A DNA stretch of 64,000 nucleotides, from contig JAGUCH010000002.1 of NCBI GenBank assembly GCA_019096065.1, forward strand, positions 7,700,501-7,764,500, given 5' to 3'. Of this stretch, positions 10,208 through 21,852 are shown one piece after another (positions within the stretch are counted from its first letter, which is position 1; each line of letters starts with the position of its first letter). The notes beneath the pieces were generated by a model. That model worked only from the letters and a program-made list of their open reading frames with translations. It was not told the DNA's origin and made no database searches. Both the position numbers and the translations under genes were made by a program. This stretch comes from Paracyclopina nana. Taxonomy: Eukaryota > Arthropoda > Copepoda > Cyclopoida > Cyclopettidae.

Positions 10208-12395
10208 TCATCTGTTGCATGATAACTCATCTATGATAATGTGGCCAACTGGTAAATTTGTCTCGCCTTGCATTCCAATCAAATAAGATCGCCTCAATCC
10301 AGTTGACGTCGAAACGTCATTTCGAGAAGCTTGAATGCCAACACTTGTTGGCATCGAGGCCTGTACTCCAACGGGCCTTTTGAGATTCTTCGAGGCTTCG
10401 CCTTCCGTTTGCACAGACTGCGTCTTAGATTTCTTGGCATCGGACATTTTCAGCGCTTGTTTCCGCATTTCCCACTCGTTCCATGTGTAGTACGGATCAT
10501 TGTTGCTTTCCACCACATGCGTGATCGTTTGACTTGCTTGCTCATGCTGGAATCCCCCTATGTCATCATCCTCGTCAGCTTGGATATCCAACAACGAAAG
10601 AAGGCATGGATTTTCTGCTGTCAATTGCTTAATTGCTCTTAAAAACATTCTGGGGTGCCTTCCAAATTGCTCTGCTCTTTCCACAGTGGAAGGCGAGTAG
10701 AATTTCCCCTCGAACCTGAGAAATCCAATTCTTCTGTTTCCCGGCAGTACAAAACCATGCCCGCTGACAAGTGCTACAGGGCAAAATCCGGCATACTCCA
10801 AAGGCACAGCATCGTAGTTCTCGACGTCGCCTGGACAGATCAGCTGGCATTCAAAGTCTTCAGTGTTAATTGAGCCTTGGCTGTTCAGCTCATTTCTCTC
10901 GTCATCTGAGGCCACCGATGCGTCGTAAAACTCTTCTTCCAGTCTCTTGGTAGGAAGCTTTGATTGGCACCTGGTATGCAAGTGCATTGCACGGACCAAC
11001 GTGTTCAGCTGAGCTGCGAAATTTTGGACTAATTAGACAAACTATTTTCATATTTTGTCACCTTCATAGTAAAATATGGGGTTTCTGATAAGTTTACAAC
11101 TAGGTGCTAATTTTCCACCATTTCCTTTTGCCGCTCCTCCTTTGACTATGTGCTAATTATTGTTTGCTTACCCAAAACTACCATCTCCTCTTGAAATCCC
11201 TGCCACGTAAGAGCAAGTCTGATGAACTGAGGATACACATTCGTGCTCGGAACTGCAAGCTGACTTCCAATGGTTGTTTGCAGGTCAGTGAGATGCTTTA
11301 GCAAATCTTGATCAAGGGTTGACAACCGATTTGCGCAACTAGCGACTTCCTTTGATAGCAGGGACAAATAAACTTGAAATTGCCTTATGTTAACCAGCCC
11401 GTACTTTATCGATTCCACATCATTTTCTGTAGCTGCCCTGTTTCCCAATTCGGTGTAGATGAGTTTCTCCGTCAGCGCTGTCATTTGATGTGCCTTTTCG
11501 GCTGTTACTAAGGTCAAGTTGGACAAGTGCTTCAGAGTAGCGTCGATTGAGTTGCTCATCAATGCAGGCAAGTCTTCAATGCCAGCACCTCCTCTCTTAG
11601 CATCCTGAAATTTATTAGGAGGGTACGCAAGGATGATCTAAATCATGGAATACCATTTTGTTTACCCAATTGAAAAGCCGAATTCCTGATACTATATGGG
11701 ATAGCTCTCGAATTTGCGCACGCTTGTCAATCCTCCCCTGTTGCATGAATTTGACTAATGAAAGGGGTGGGAAAATGCTTTGGAGGGCTGCAGATGCCTC
11801 CCTGAGCACTTTTCCATTCGTTGGATTTCCCAATCCGGACCTAAGTACCACAGTTGTGACCAGCTTCGAGTAAAGTGCATCCATTCCTGCCTTGCTGGTC
11901 ACTTGGCATTCTACAATTTCACGACTTAGTGGACCTAATTTAGCCTCCAAATCGCGCCTGTACTCGAGAATCCACTCCGTAGAAGGTGCAAACGAACAGT
12001 TGTACAAAACCTGTGGGCATGAGAGTGTCAAGTCATTTTCTCTTTCCTATTTGCACTCGCGTCGTTTGTACCTGCATCCGCAAGGTTTCCATGATGGGGC
12101 CCAAATCATGCATGATTTTGTGTGTGCAAGCGCTTACTAATCTCCTGACTGCATGTCGGTTGAGTGGCACGTTAGTGTCAAAGCCATTTTTGGGATTTTC
12201 ATACACATATTTCAGGGTGTAGCATATAAGTGGCTCGTCCACGTCATGACCACTTTTCATGCATTCCTAGTTCAATAAAAAAAAATATAGATGAAGGAAT
12301 GACGTCGTCGTTGAGTGCAAAATAATTCCTCCATTTACCTCCTTAATTATGTTAACCACAGTCCAAGTTGTCGAAGTGCTGTCGTCTTGCTCCAT
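10208..12395 (-). CDS. Cfap206: Cilia- and flagella-associated protein 206 homolog
   Basis: Exons complement(12339..12395, 12072..12266, 11666..12010, 11172..11604, 10208..11013) give 611 aa (human 622). CFAP206 sits at the base of axonemal radial spoke 2 in motile cilia and sperm. Family blocks in order are VYENPKNGF, MQ|VLYNCSF, VLRSGLGNPTNGKVLREASAA, IVSGIRLFN, GGAGIEDLPAL, LVNIRQFQVYL, YAGFCPVAL...LPGNRRIGFLRF, YYTWNEWEMRKQALK and repeated SVQT/GVQAS motifs near the C-terminus. All four junctions keep frame. It shares a 217-bp divergent spacer with SCYL3. Presence of the gene implies motile cilia or flagellated sperm in the organism. Confidence 0.95.
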
Positions 12396-12612
12396 GGCCT
12401 ATAAATGTCCAACTATTTCGTTGTGCAAAAGTAAGATCCCAAGTTGAGCTATGACACAATAGTACTGTTGAGTTGGCCTAGTTCTGCGAAGGACGTTGTA
12501 GCTTGGAAGAGCAGAATGAAAGCCACTTTGTAAAGACATGCAATCTTGCTCCATAACTTTCCCCTTATACTTATGCTGCACGCCTCTCTTCCTGCAGCAA
12601 GCGAAATATTCA
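12396..12612. promoter_or_regulatory. Short divergent promoter region, CFAP206 / SCYL3
   Basis: Only 217 bp separate the two start codons on opposite strands, so both promoters must lie here or inside the 5' exons. A TATAAA-like string occurs at 12400-12405, but it is too far from the SCYL3 start to be a sure core element. Confidence 0.45.
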
Positions 12613-14652
12613 ATGGGCAATCACCAGAGCAATGATTCGTTGTATGCACCCAATGACATCCTGCAGGAGTGCAAAATTGACGATGACCCCATCATCCGAA
12701 TCAGCAACCAGTGGTCCCTGCACCATGCCCAAGTGTCAAAGCCTCCAGGCCAGATGTCTGTGTTTATTTCAAAAGAGGATAAAAGTTCCTTAGAAGATTT
12801 TGCCAGGGTACGTTTTCTTAGCCAAGTTTATTTTTGTAGTGTTTCATTTCACATTCTACTTTCAGAATCTTCGGCTCTACCGCCATCCCAATATTCTGAA
12901 GTACATCAACTGTACCTACAGCCTACAGAAGGGCCTTTACCTATTGACTGAAAAAGCTTCACCTTTGAATGTGGTACAAAAGCAGCAGTCGCCCATGCAG
13001 ATTTGCCTAGGCATACAGAAAATTGTCTCTGCTCTCGCGTTCCTGCATGATGTGGCCAAAGTGTGCCACAACAATGTGACCGTGTCTTCGGTTTTCGTTA
13101 CCCCTGAAGGAAATTGGAAACTAGCTGGTATGGAGAAGGTCGAGAAGTAAGCTAATTTCCTTGCCTTGTTCTACAGGAGCTCTTGCTAATAATCTTCATG
13201 CGTCTAGGAATGGTCCCACAAATGACAAGGATATCCGTGACTTGGGAGCACTAGTGCTTTCCCTGATTCCTGACCCTTGTAAGTTTTTAGCTTTCCCTCT
13301 GAAGCGAGACATTTCTTGTAGATTCACTCTCATTACGCAGGTGATGATGGATCCCGTGAAATTGTGGAATTTGCCCGAACACGGATGCTGACGACAAAGT
13401 TGCACCCTTCGTTCACAGAGATATTGACGTTGCCATACTTCGCTGCAAACGAATTTGTTGAAATTGAAAATTTCTTGTCAGATTTGCCCATGAAATCGTC
13501 TTTGAAGCGGACCAAATTCTTCCAAGGTCTCGTGGAACGGTTGCATAAAATTCCAGCTAATTTGATAGCCTGTCAATTGGCCCATCTACTATTGTCACGA
13601 ATGGTGCTTCTGGACAAGGCTGCAGTGCAGCATTTTTTACCAGTCTTCTTGACTCCTAAGGGTAAGTGCGCAAAGTGGTACTATTGAGCGAAAAATATTT
13701 GCTCGTGCAAACCCACATACACACATTTAAGAGAATGAGTTGCATTTTTCTGTACGCTGTAGGTTCTGTGGATGAAGATGACTCGGATGATGGAATTTTG
13801 CCAGAAAACCTCTTCAAAGAGAAAATAATTCCTCTTCTCTTGAATATTTTCCATGTGCGAGACATGCAAATTCGTCTGGTCTTGCTAAGGTTTTTTCCCA
13901 ATTACGTGCAACTGTTCTCAGATGTCCAATTAGAGGAGGTCGTGCTCCCGCTTGTTCTCCTTGGCATTCGAGATGCCAATGATGAAATGGTTTCTGCGAC
14001 TCTCAAAGCTTTAGCTGTCTTGGTTCCTCGAATGGGGGCCACCAAAGTTATTGGCAAGAATCGGAAAAAAGTTTTTTCCGATGGCTCACCTTCGAAATCC
14101 AGCGTAAGATTTCAATTTTTTGTATTAAATAGAAACCACTGCTGATTGAAGGCGTTTTTTCAGAGAAAAAATTCACAGGAAGAGACCACAAAAACTGTGT
14201 CGTCCAAGCAATCTAATCAACGCAGACAGTCTCCAATTGGAGCAGAAACTTCGGACGAGGAAACAACTATTGCGAATGCTGTTCATCGACTGGATTTTGG
14301 TGCAGATGATTGGGAACCCTGGGAAGAGGCGACGATGGAAAATGAAGACAGTTCTACCACAAATGACTGTCATTCAGAATCGGTTCCACTCCATCAAAAT
14401 GATGAGCATGTGATGATGGAGGCTTCTCCTGTAGCTGCAGTTGGACCATCTGCGACAATTGTGCAGCCTAAGAAAAAATCGGATTCTGAAGGCGACGATG
14501 ATGACTTTTTTGCCGACATGACTCCTGTGATAAAACCGACTGATCGTATTGTGATAACGAAGAGTGATGACAAATTTTCCGTAAGGCCTAATGAAGAGGC
14601 GGAGGCGAGCCCTGGAGGCTGGAGTGATATTGACGATGAGTCGTGGTCATGA
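12613..14652 (+). CDS. Scyl3: SCY1-like pseudokinase 3 (PACE-1) homolog
   Basis: Exons 12613..12807, 12866..13146, 13208..13278, 13341..13661, 13763..14103 and 14164..14652 give 565 aa. SCYL3 is a Golgi/trafficking pseudokinase that binds ezrin. The N-terminus MGNHQS fits N-myristoylation, as in the human protein. The kinase fold is catalytically dead: the HRD position reads HNN and the DFG position reads AGM. HEAT-like repeats follow (LLLSRMVLLDKAAVQHFLP, LPLVLLGIRDANDEMVSATL). The acidic tail ends GGWSDIDDESWS. Compared with human SCYL3, about 35 residues of the activation/P+1 segment are absent after KLAGMEKVEK. The intron there is only 61 nt, so no exon is hidden. Confidence 0.9.
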
Positions 14653-14693
14653 AATATGTTATTATTATGAACATCATGGTCACGCAGAACAGG

Positions 14694-15536
14694 CTAGCAT
14701 TCAATCGTCGGATTTCCATGCAATTTTGCGGGATCGTGGTCTAGCCAAAATAAAAGCTTGACGTCACTCCAAAAAACAAAATTTCCGGCCATAAAGTTTA
14801 AAACCAACGACGATGATATGACCACATAGTAGAGAAGCTCCAGCATTTCTTCATTCATGTCTAGCTCCCATTGGCCTCGGTAAATCAAATTCGCCAAATT
14901 GTTGATCTGAAATACGGTAACCGCAATTCCAGCACCAGTAACCAGAGGTGTGAATAGAGCAATAGCGACGAGGCCTCTCTTGGCTTTGCAGCAGCTAATG
15001 ACAAAGATGGAAAATATTGCCAGTAACACTTGGGCAGATGCAACAGCAATGTGAAAGGGAATCCAATATCCTAGTAACAAATTGATTGTTGCTGGGATAA
15101 TGAAAAATACTGCCCCGATGATTAATCCTATTTCGAGGGAGCAGCAGCCACAGAAGCTCCTTGAACAACAGCCTTCCCTGGTAGGTTTTTCTCTGACAAT
15201 CGTAACTATCTTGGGTTTTTCCCATTCTGGCGGCCTCTTATTGGCCAATGGGAATCGCAGTCTTCTCGAAACCCATGTAAATCTTCGCTTTGCCCTTTGA
15301 AACGTCTTTGCTATTGCCCCTTTCATTTCGCAATTTTTCCAATATTGCTCTTGAGGCAATTCTTTTTTCCAACAACAAAGCTTATTAGTCATTCTGAGTA
15401 TGAGCTCATGTTTCAAGAGCAGCGTGTGGGCAAAATTCCAGGAGCGAGGGGCGAACCCTGACATCTTTATGATCAAATGTTGCCGCAAAAAATTGAGTTC
15501 TCCTCCGGCCAAATTAACCAATAATGATAAAAACAC
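14694..15536 (-). CDS. Uncharacterised four-transmembrane protein
   Basis: A single open frame of 280 aa that I do not recognise. The N-terminal half is basic, with KRRFTWVSRRLRF and a Cys cluster (GCCSRSFCGCCS). Four hydrophobic helices follow, beginning at about IGLIIGAVFFIIPATI, HIAVASAQVLLAIFSI, GLVAIALFTPLVTGAGI and YYVVISSSLVLNFMAG. The layout recalls arthropod MARVEL/tetraspan-like membrane proteins, but no signature is present. The true start may be a later Met (for example MSGFAPRS or MKGAIAKT). The gene ends 41 bp from the convergent SCYL3 stop. The Cys cluster next to the first helix could be palmitoylated; that is inference. Confidence 0.6.
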   Translation of the reverse strand: MFLSLLVNLAGGELNFLRQHLIIKMSGFAPRSWNFAHTLLLKHELILRMTNKLCCWKKELPQEQYWKNCEMKGAIAKTFQRAKRRFTWVSRRLRFPLANKRPPEWEKPKIVTIVREKPTREGCCSRSFCGCCSLEIGLIIGAVFFIIPATINLLLGYWIPFHIAVASAQVLLAIFSIFVISCCKAKRGLVAIALFTPLVTGAGIAVTVFQINNLANLIYRGQWELDMNEEMLELLYYVVISSSLVLNFMAGNFVFWSDVKLLFWLDHDPAKLHGNPTIEC

Positions 15537-18082
15537 TAATGTTCGCTTGCTTTTGCCAAGCGTTATGACTTCTCCCCCTTTTTAAGACCGCGAAATCCCA
15601 GCCGATTTGCTCTTTTAAAATCACCCCTTCTTATCAGAGGCAAATGTTGAAGGCCAATGTAACAATCTAGCTGACAGTGCACTTTTTGCTAGCTTTTGCT
15701 CAAATTACCGATACCTAATTAACCCCTTCATCATGCATGCGTAAAAAACATGTTGCTTGAATATCAAACTGAAGCTGGAAACACGCAAGGCGAACACAAA
15801 ATGTTGTGCTAGTGAGGGAAACTCACTACTGTTTGATGAAATATTTGCTTTTTCAGATTTTACGGGGGTCAGGGAATTTACTGCAGGCCACACGCACACC
15901 CACAAAAAGCGTCTAAGCTCGTCAGTTCCGCTCATATCTCACATATTTCTCTTCATTTGTAGTGGATGCATGATGGGGCCAATAGGTCGCAGCTACATAC
16001 TCTGATGAATAATTCCTTCGCACTTTGCCAAGAGCTGCTTTGAATTTCAAATTGGCTGCAAATTGTCCAAAGCGGTTTTACAAAGCTATCACATTTTCCC
16101 CCCGTTGTTCTGGCAAATAAGTCGGGCAAATATAGGCATGGCCCAGAATTTGAGGATTGAATCTTTTGGCCAGTGTTGCAAACATTTATCGGAGAAAACT
16201 TCTTTTCGCATACTTGTCTTAATGGCTTCCATTAGGCAAATCGAGCCAATCAAAAAATTTGCTTTGAAAGACTATCTCACGAATTTGGCAGTTGGCATGA
16301 CATAAGTCCATTATTTGCAGGAAGAAATATTGGGCCGTCTCCTCATTAGATTCACCAACCTACACGTTAGGGCATTCCGCCCCAAAAAGTTCATTAATTT
16401 AATTATCAAACTGTGCGATTGTTTGCTCATATTCTAAGCGACTTGCCGAAAATAGATGCGCGCGCGTTCAAGATTAATCATGCATAATGGTGAGTGCTTG
16501 CGCGCGCTTGCCAATTTTGGCCCTTGTCATGGTTTTTCATTAAAAGTGCCTCAATGGAAGACATTTTATGAGGAGTCCCCTCTGTGCCTCTGGGTCGTGA
16601 TTAGGCAATACGTACAACTTTACTTCCTCCTACCATAGATTATTATTAAATGAAGATTTCTGCCCCCGCGCCTAGAGCCAAGTTGCAAAAGTCCTCAATT
16701 ACAGCGAAGCGAAATTTAATTTTCCCACTTGAACAATTCCTTCACTAAACTCGAATTTGTACGACTTCTTCGCATGTCTGGGCTGGGATTTAAGGAAGAA
16801 GACGCCTTTTTTGTTGCACATGGATAAGATTACATTTACCACCTATTGTGCTTGGGAAGAGGAGACCTTAAAAAACCTCCTTTTCACCGGGAACATTAGT
16901 GCATAATCTAATCTGATAATGCTTGTTGATGTGGAGGTGGAGGGAGGATTTAATTATACAAAAGCTACTTCTTGGCCACGCAACATACCTACATTTTGTT
17001 GCCCCTCCCTGAATAAAACTTTTTTGCCTGTAGGAAAAAAACCTTCGTAATACTTGTTTCTGCCAAAGAAATTTCATTTTCCAACTCTGTTGGAATTCGA
17101 GGTTAGTAACTCCTATTTTGACAACCTCCCACCAGTATGGAATTAAAAAGGATGACAGCCTCATATCCTATCCATCTTGACTTTTTGTGTACGATTATGC
17201 TGTGAACAAAAATGCAGGGGTCACCAACTTCTGTCAAGTTTTCTACTCTCACGATTTTCACGACGAGACGATGCATTTCTAAAAGCTCGGTTTTCAAAGA
17301 CCTCTGTGTTTTTGGCAGGCCACAATTTCTTCCCCGGGCCCAGCTGGAAAAGGTGAAACGCTAACATTAGCGCAGACTACCAAACCTTGATGATGATATT
17401 GCAATCTCTTTTCTTTTTTAAAGCAATACGTCAGGCGCGGTTCTGGCTGGCTGAGTGACCTTGACAGTATAAACGTGAACTTTTTTGCGATCTCGTCTAT
17501 TAGGTTGCATTATAGTTTATACCTGGCGACCTACTTTTGCCGCCTAGCAAGCGAAAGCCATTTCTGTACTTTGAATAAAAAATGGATATTGACGATTTCC
17601 AGCCGAGCGAGCTTGTTAAAGCTTCTGTCAAGTCCGAATGAGGCCTTGGTAATTTGAGTTATTTGTGTGTTTCCATCCACTTTGAGAAAAGTCATGCTTC
17701 GGAGCATGACAACGCTGAAAATGTCAGGGGCCAAATATTTTTTCCGCCCAAACATTCTTTTTCTTTATCGAGTGCTATAAGTCCGAGTGATGTGTGTGCG
17801 CAGCCTAAGAGCAAACATTTGAAATCCGCGTTGATGTATCGATCAAACTCCCGAATAGCATTGCGCCTCTGGGGGCTATTTATATACCATATGAAAATGC
17901 AAAAGGACCAAACTGCTCTACGTTGCTTGGCGTTTATTGATAAGATCTCACGTTTATCTCTGACACATATATAAGGTATATATTTGGGTTTTTTTCAGTC
18001 GAATTGTAACTGTCTCTGTATCACTAAATTCCATTGGTCTTTGGTGGGTCTAAATTGTGAGTAGCTCTGCTACAAACGGCGA
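15537..18082. other. Long non-coding interval
   Basis: 2.5 kb upstream of the four-TM gene and downstream of the 443-aa gene. Only short chance ORFs are present. Around 16456-16510 a pair of GCGCGCG runs flanks ATTAATCATGCATAAT, an octamer/homeodomain-like string. Several GATAAG strings occur near 16830 and 17940. These may be enhancers but nothing proves it. Confidence 0.4.
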
Positions 18083-19414
18083 TCAGTTGGGCACAAAGGG
18101 GATGCAGAGTATGGCACACCACACTTGGATGTAGAGGGACCGGGTCCGGGTCAAGCACTCTCCAACGGGCTCGTATTTAGCGTCCTCGCACTGTCGGAGC
18201 AAGCCTCGCGCGCAAATGGACAATTTCCGCTTGTCCTCGGCCTCGAGCTCGGGGCAAATGTCCACCACGATGACGAGAAACTTTTGCACGCAATGCAAAA
18301 TGATGGGCAACTGCTGATCGTGGCCCTGCTCGAGCCAGTCGTGGTAGAGGATTTTGTAGAGCAAGTGGATGGTCTCGTCGACCTCGTTGGCCTCCATGAT
18401 CATGAGCTTGTCCTCAATCGTCCTCTTGGAGTTGCAGAAAATGAGGTCGCACAGGTGGCTCTGGTCGCCGAGGCACGCGCGCACTTGCTGCGAGGCCCTG
18501 AAGTAGATGCTGCCCCATTGGGGCCCCACGTCTCCTGCGAGGTTGTCAGCCTTGTAGGCGTGCCGGTAGAGCCTGCGCTCCACAGTTTCCAGCTTCACCA
18601 GCTGAGGCTTCATGGGTTTGGCCCCTGGGAAGGAATTCCGTAGGGTGCTCGGAAGATCCCTGACGCTGGGCATCCTAATGCTGACGTGCTTGAGGCCTTG
18701 AGTGCTCGGGCCCGACCCGCTGCTGTAGCTCCTGGACGTTCTCAGGATGGGCGTGGGGATGGTGGGGCTAGCTGAGGAAGTCGCGGGGGTTACAGGGGAG
18801 TTTCGATGGCTTGTGTCGGAGTCTTCGCCGAGGCCCGAGTCGTGGCTGAAGTCAGCGGCGGCCTTCTTGTCGGACATCTTCTTGAAGGCGGACGCCTTGC
18901 TGCGCAAGCTTCTTCGGATCGAGTCAACGCCACGCTGGAAGAAGCTGCTGCCATTTTTCTCCGAGACGCCTGCAGCCTCAATTGAAGAAGTGGTTGAGGC
19001 CGTGCAAATGGAGCTACTGTCGTAGGCTGCTGCTGAAATGTCGGCGGCCTTCGCAGCCTCGACCTTGGTGGCTTTCTCGGCAGCTATGATGGCTAGGAGC
19101 CGGTCTTTGCCACTCATTGCGATCGATTCTCTGACTGTCCGATCACACGCGTGCACGGCCTCTGACAGAGGCCTCGGCCTCTCCTTGAGAGGCTTCTTGC
19201 GGCCTCGGCCGCTGGGGGCCCTGATGAAGGACGGGGCCTCGGCGGTGCTGTCCATGGCGTGCACTTTGGCGGCCGCAGTCAAGATGTTCTTCACCTTGAA
19301 CGCCAGCGATGCGGCTTTCAGGTCGGCGTCCATTTTTTGCTTCTTTTTTGGCGTTGAGGCTGCCACTGGAGGCTGCCAGCCATTTGGTGCGTAGGATAGC
19401 ATGCTCTCGCTCAA
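18083..19414 (-). CDS. Unrecognised 443-aa basic, Ser-rich protein with helical C-terminal domain
   Basis: A continuous 443-aa frame with codon use richer in G+C than its surroundings; it is clearly coding but I do not recognise it. The N-terminal half is disordered, Ala/Ser/Lys-rich, with nuclear-signal-like clusters PKKKQK (about 22-27) and GRGRKKPLKERPRP (about 69-82). The middle has a phosphorylation-rich HDSGLGEDSDTSHRNSP stretch. The C-terminal ~170 residues look like a folded helical domain: LVKLETVERRLYRHAY, LCDLIFCNSKRTIEDKL, EVDETIHLLYKIL and LPIILHCVQKFLVIVVDI. It stands alone between two ~2.5-kb non-coding stretches, a setting common for regulated, tissue-specific genes. Confidence 0.72.
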   Translation of the reverse strand: MSESMLSYAPNGWQPPVAASTPKKKQKMDADLKAASLAFKVKNILTAAAKVHAMDSTAEAPSFIRAPSGRGRKKPLKERPRPLSEAVHACDRTVRESIAMSGKDRLLAIIAAEKATKVEAAKAADISAAAYDSSSICTASTTSSIEAAGVSEKNGSSFFQRGVDSIRRSLRSKASAFKKMSDKKAAADFSHDSGLGEDSDTSHRNSPVTPATSSASPTIPTPILRTSRSYSSGSGPSTQGLKHVSIRMPSVRDLPSTLRNSFPGAKPMKPQLVKLETVERRLYRHAYKADNLAGDVGPQWGSIYFRASQQVRACLGDQSHLCDLIFCNSKRTIEDKLMIMEANEVDETIHLLYKILYHDWLEQGHDQQLPIILHCVQKFLVIVVDICPELEAEDKRKLSICARGLLRQCEDAKYEPVGECLTRTRSLYIQVWCAILCIPFVPN

Positions 19415-21852
19415 CCTCGAGTTTTCAAACGGTGCAGAGGCTCTCTTCTTCTTTGTGGGTTTCTCTGCCTTCGAATCGTGAGTATGGAGTCATTTCAGTC
19501 CAAAGTTACTTTTTTCTGAAACAATTAAGGCATTAGCTACTTCTACTTTTTTGTATAGCAAATTGCGAGAATTTGAATGAGCGCTCACGGGATGTTCGCA
19601 AGTTTAAACATCCTCATGAGCACTCAGCTTGAAGCTATTATATGCCATTTGCTCAGACAAACTTTTCTCCCCCCGAATCTGTTCGTAATGCATGTTCTCA
19701 AACGCGAATTCTCCAAATATTTAAGCTGCTCGCGGGCATGGAGCCTGACAAATTCCGTTGGTGAGTAAAGAAAGTGAGATGCCAGTATAGCTCAATCAAT
19801 CAGATTGCGCCAACTACGGTGTCTTGATTTTTGAACACAATATGTTTTTTACTGCACATGCTGCAGCTTTGCACGTTTAATTTCACTCATGAAAGAATCT
19901 CGGGGCCATAAACCGGCTGCAAAATATTCTGGTGTATTGTTGCTTTGGACAAGAGTGCCCTTGTTTGCAATTACTCTGCTTGTGCAGTAATTTACAAGCA
20001 CCCCATTGTCTTTCGGCCGCACTTCTTCGTGCAATTAGAGGAAATCACGTCGGAGAGAATATGTCACACGTTGGCATTATCTGTACATAGTACATATCGA
20101 GTGACCTAATTTTTTTTCCTTCCGACCGGCTGCTATTTTATGTATGAGCTTTTCCTTTCGTCATAAACAAGGACATGAAGCATTTTTTGCCTTTTTGGCA
20201 TTTTGCCATATCATCATCTAAACTTCGCGGTTAAGACGAAGGCGCGCCTCACTTACGGCTTACACGCTTCAAAAAATACAAAAAATATTCTCACAGTTCG
20301 AACAAAAAATAAGCAAGTTTTTCTTGCGCCACTTCTCGCGCTGTGATAATTTTTCCATCTGAAATGTCATGCAGTTGAAGCTGTTCAAAGTAGGCCTACT
20401 AGACTTAATGAGAACTGCAGTTAATGTAGCGCGAAGGTAGGCATTGGTCACAAGTTGATATTTAACGACACGGTTCATCCACGATTACAACTTTTTTAAA
20501 GAAACTACAAATACGTACTGTTCAGCCAAAAACGAAAGATGCTGTAAAAGCTGTTTTGCGACAAGATGAGACGTTTATATAGTCTAGTGCGATTTCATCA
20601 TAACAAAATGTGCGTTAAAAGTTGTAGCTTTTAAAAGGCTACATGCACAAAACAAAATGTCTGAGGTGAATCTGAGTGATGGATTATGGCAAGAACTCTC
20701 ACAAAAATATGCATAATGCAGGCGAACGAAAAAAGCAACAACATTCGCGGTGCAAGGAGTACCTTCACCAATTGGAATTTTCAGAGGAAAATCAACTTCA
20801 AAGCAAAGCTGCCCAAGCCTTTTGTAATAAATGGACCGCGCACGAAAGTAAAAAAGCCAGCTTACCTCGAATACTGCTTTTTAGTCAAATGATGCGATTC
20901 GTTTCGAAGTGAAGTGTATGTGCGCTGAGCACATGGACGTGCGTGATAGCTGGCGGATGAGGTAGAACTGTTTAGTTTTCAGTAAAAGCTTTCTCCTCCC
21001 TCGTAAAACCAAGAAGAAGGGGGGCGGGATCCGAAAGCTTCCATTTTCTGGACCCCTTCCGCACTCTCGCAGCAAGGGACAGCAGCAACTATAGCAACGC
21101 CGGTGATGAGTCACAAATCATCAAGTCTGCTCCTTTCCGAGTTCGAGAACCGACTGCGAGCAAGAACACCGTTCAATTTTGCTCTAGCAGACGCGCGCGC
21201 AGCAGAATGCGCTACATATAGCAGGCTCCATCGCGGGATGGAATATATCGTATGCGTAGCATTACCACGCGCGTGAGGACCTTTTTTTGCTACTTGTCTA
21301 CGAGCCGCGATGGATTTCCACGAGCAATGCGTTGATTGATTTGCCTGTTTATGGCCCAAGCGCGCGGCAGCTAGTTGATAAGAAGAACCGAGAGAAAATA
21401 TCCACATGCTCGAGCTGCCGTGTGGTCAGACAGCTGGAAAAATACCACACCATTGGGTTTTGGAATGGGATAACAAGCTACTAATGGCCCAACTATTTAT
21501 ATATATTTAGTAGTTGCAGGAGCATCATCTCGTCGTCTGGTGCATGCGATTCCGACGATTCCGATTTTTCTACTTTCAAGCGAGAAAAATGCGGGCGTGA
21601 AAACTGCGCAACTAAGAACTCTCAGCCTTGTTGCCAGGCCACCGTTCAAATGAATACCAACTGATGTCTGCAGCCGGGCAATTATTCTGGGTGCATGCAC
21701 ATTCTCGCATCACGAGAAGACGGACAGGTTTGCTCGATAATTTTGCAGGCACTTTGTAAGTACAGCATGGGAGAATAAATCGCCGTCATTTTATATGCGC
21801 ATCCATTTTAACGCGGAAGCAATCTCGCGTGAATCGCGCAAAACTTGAGCAT
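19415..21852. other. Long non-coding interval upstream of the 443-aa gene
   Basis: 2.4 kb with no convincing ORF. It should contain the promoter of the minus-strand 443-aa gene. GC-rich patches with CGCGCG strings occur near 21190 and 21260-21360, and simple TATATATATT at about 21499. No repeat family was recognised. Confidence 0.4.

Noticed and set aside
18125-18643. 172-aa plus-strand ORF
   Set aside because: Antisense to the 443-aa gene in a GC-rich segment; composition is that of a shadow frame (Leu/Val/Glu repeats).
20676-20912. 78-aa ORF in the 19.4-21.8 kb interval
   Set aside because: Low-complexity AT-rich chance frame, with no splice partners or domain.
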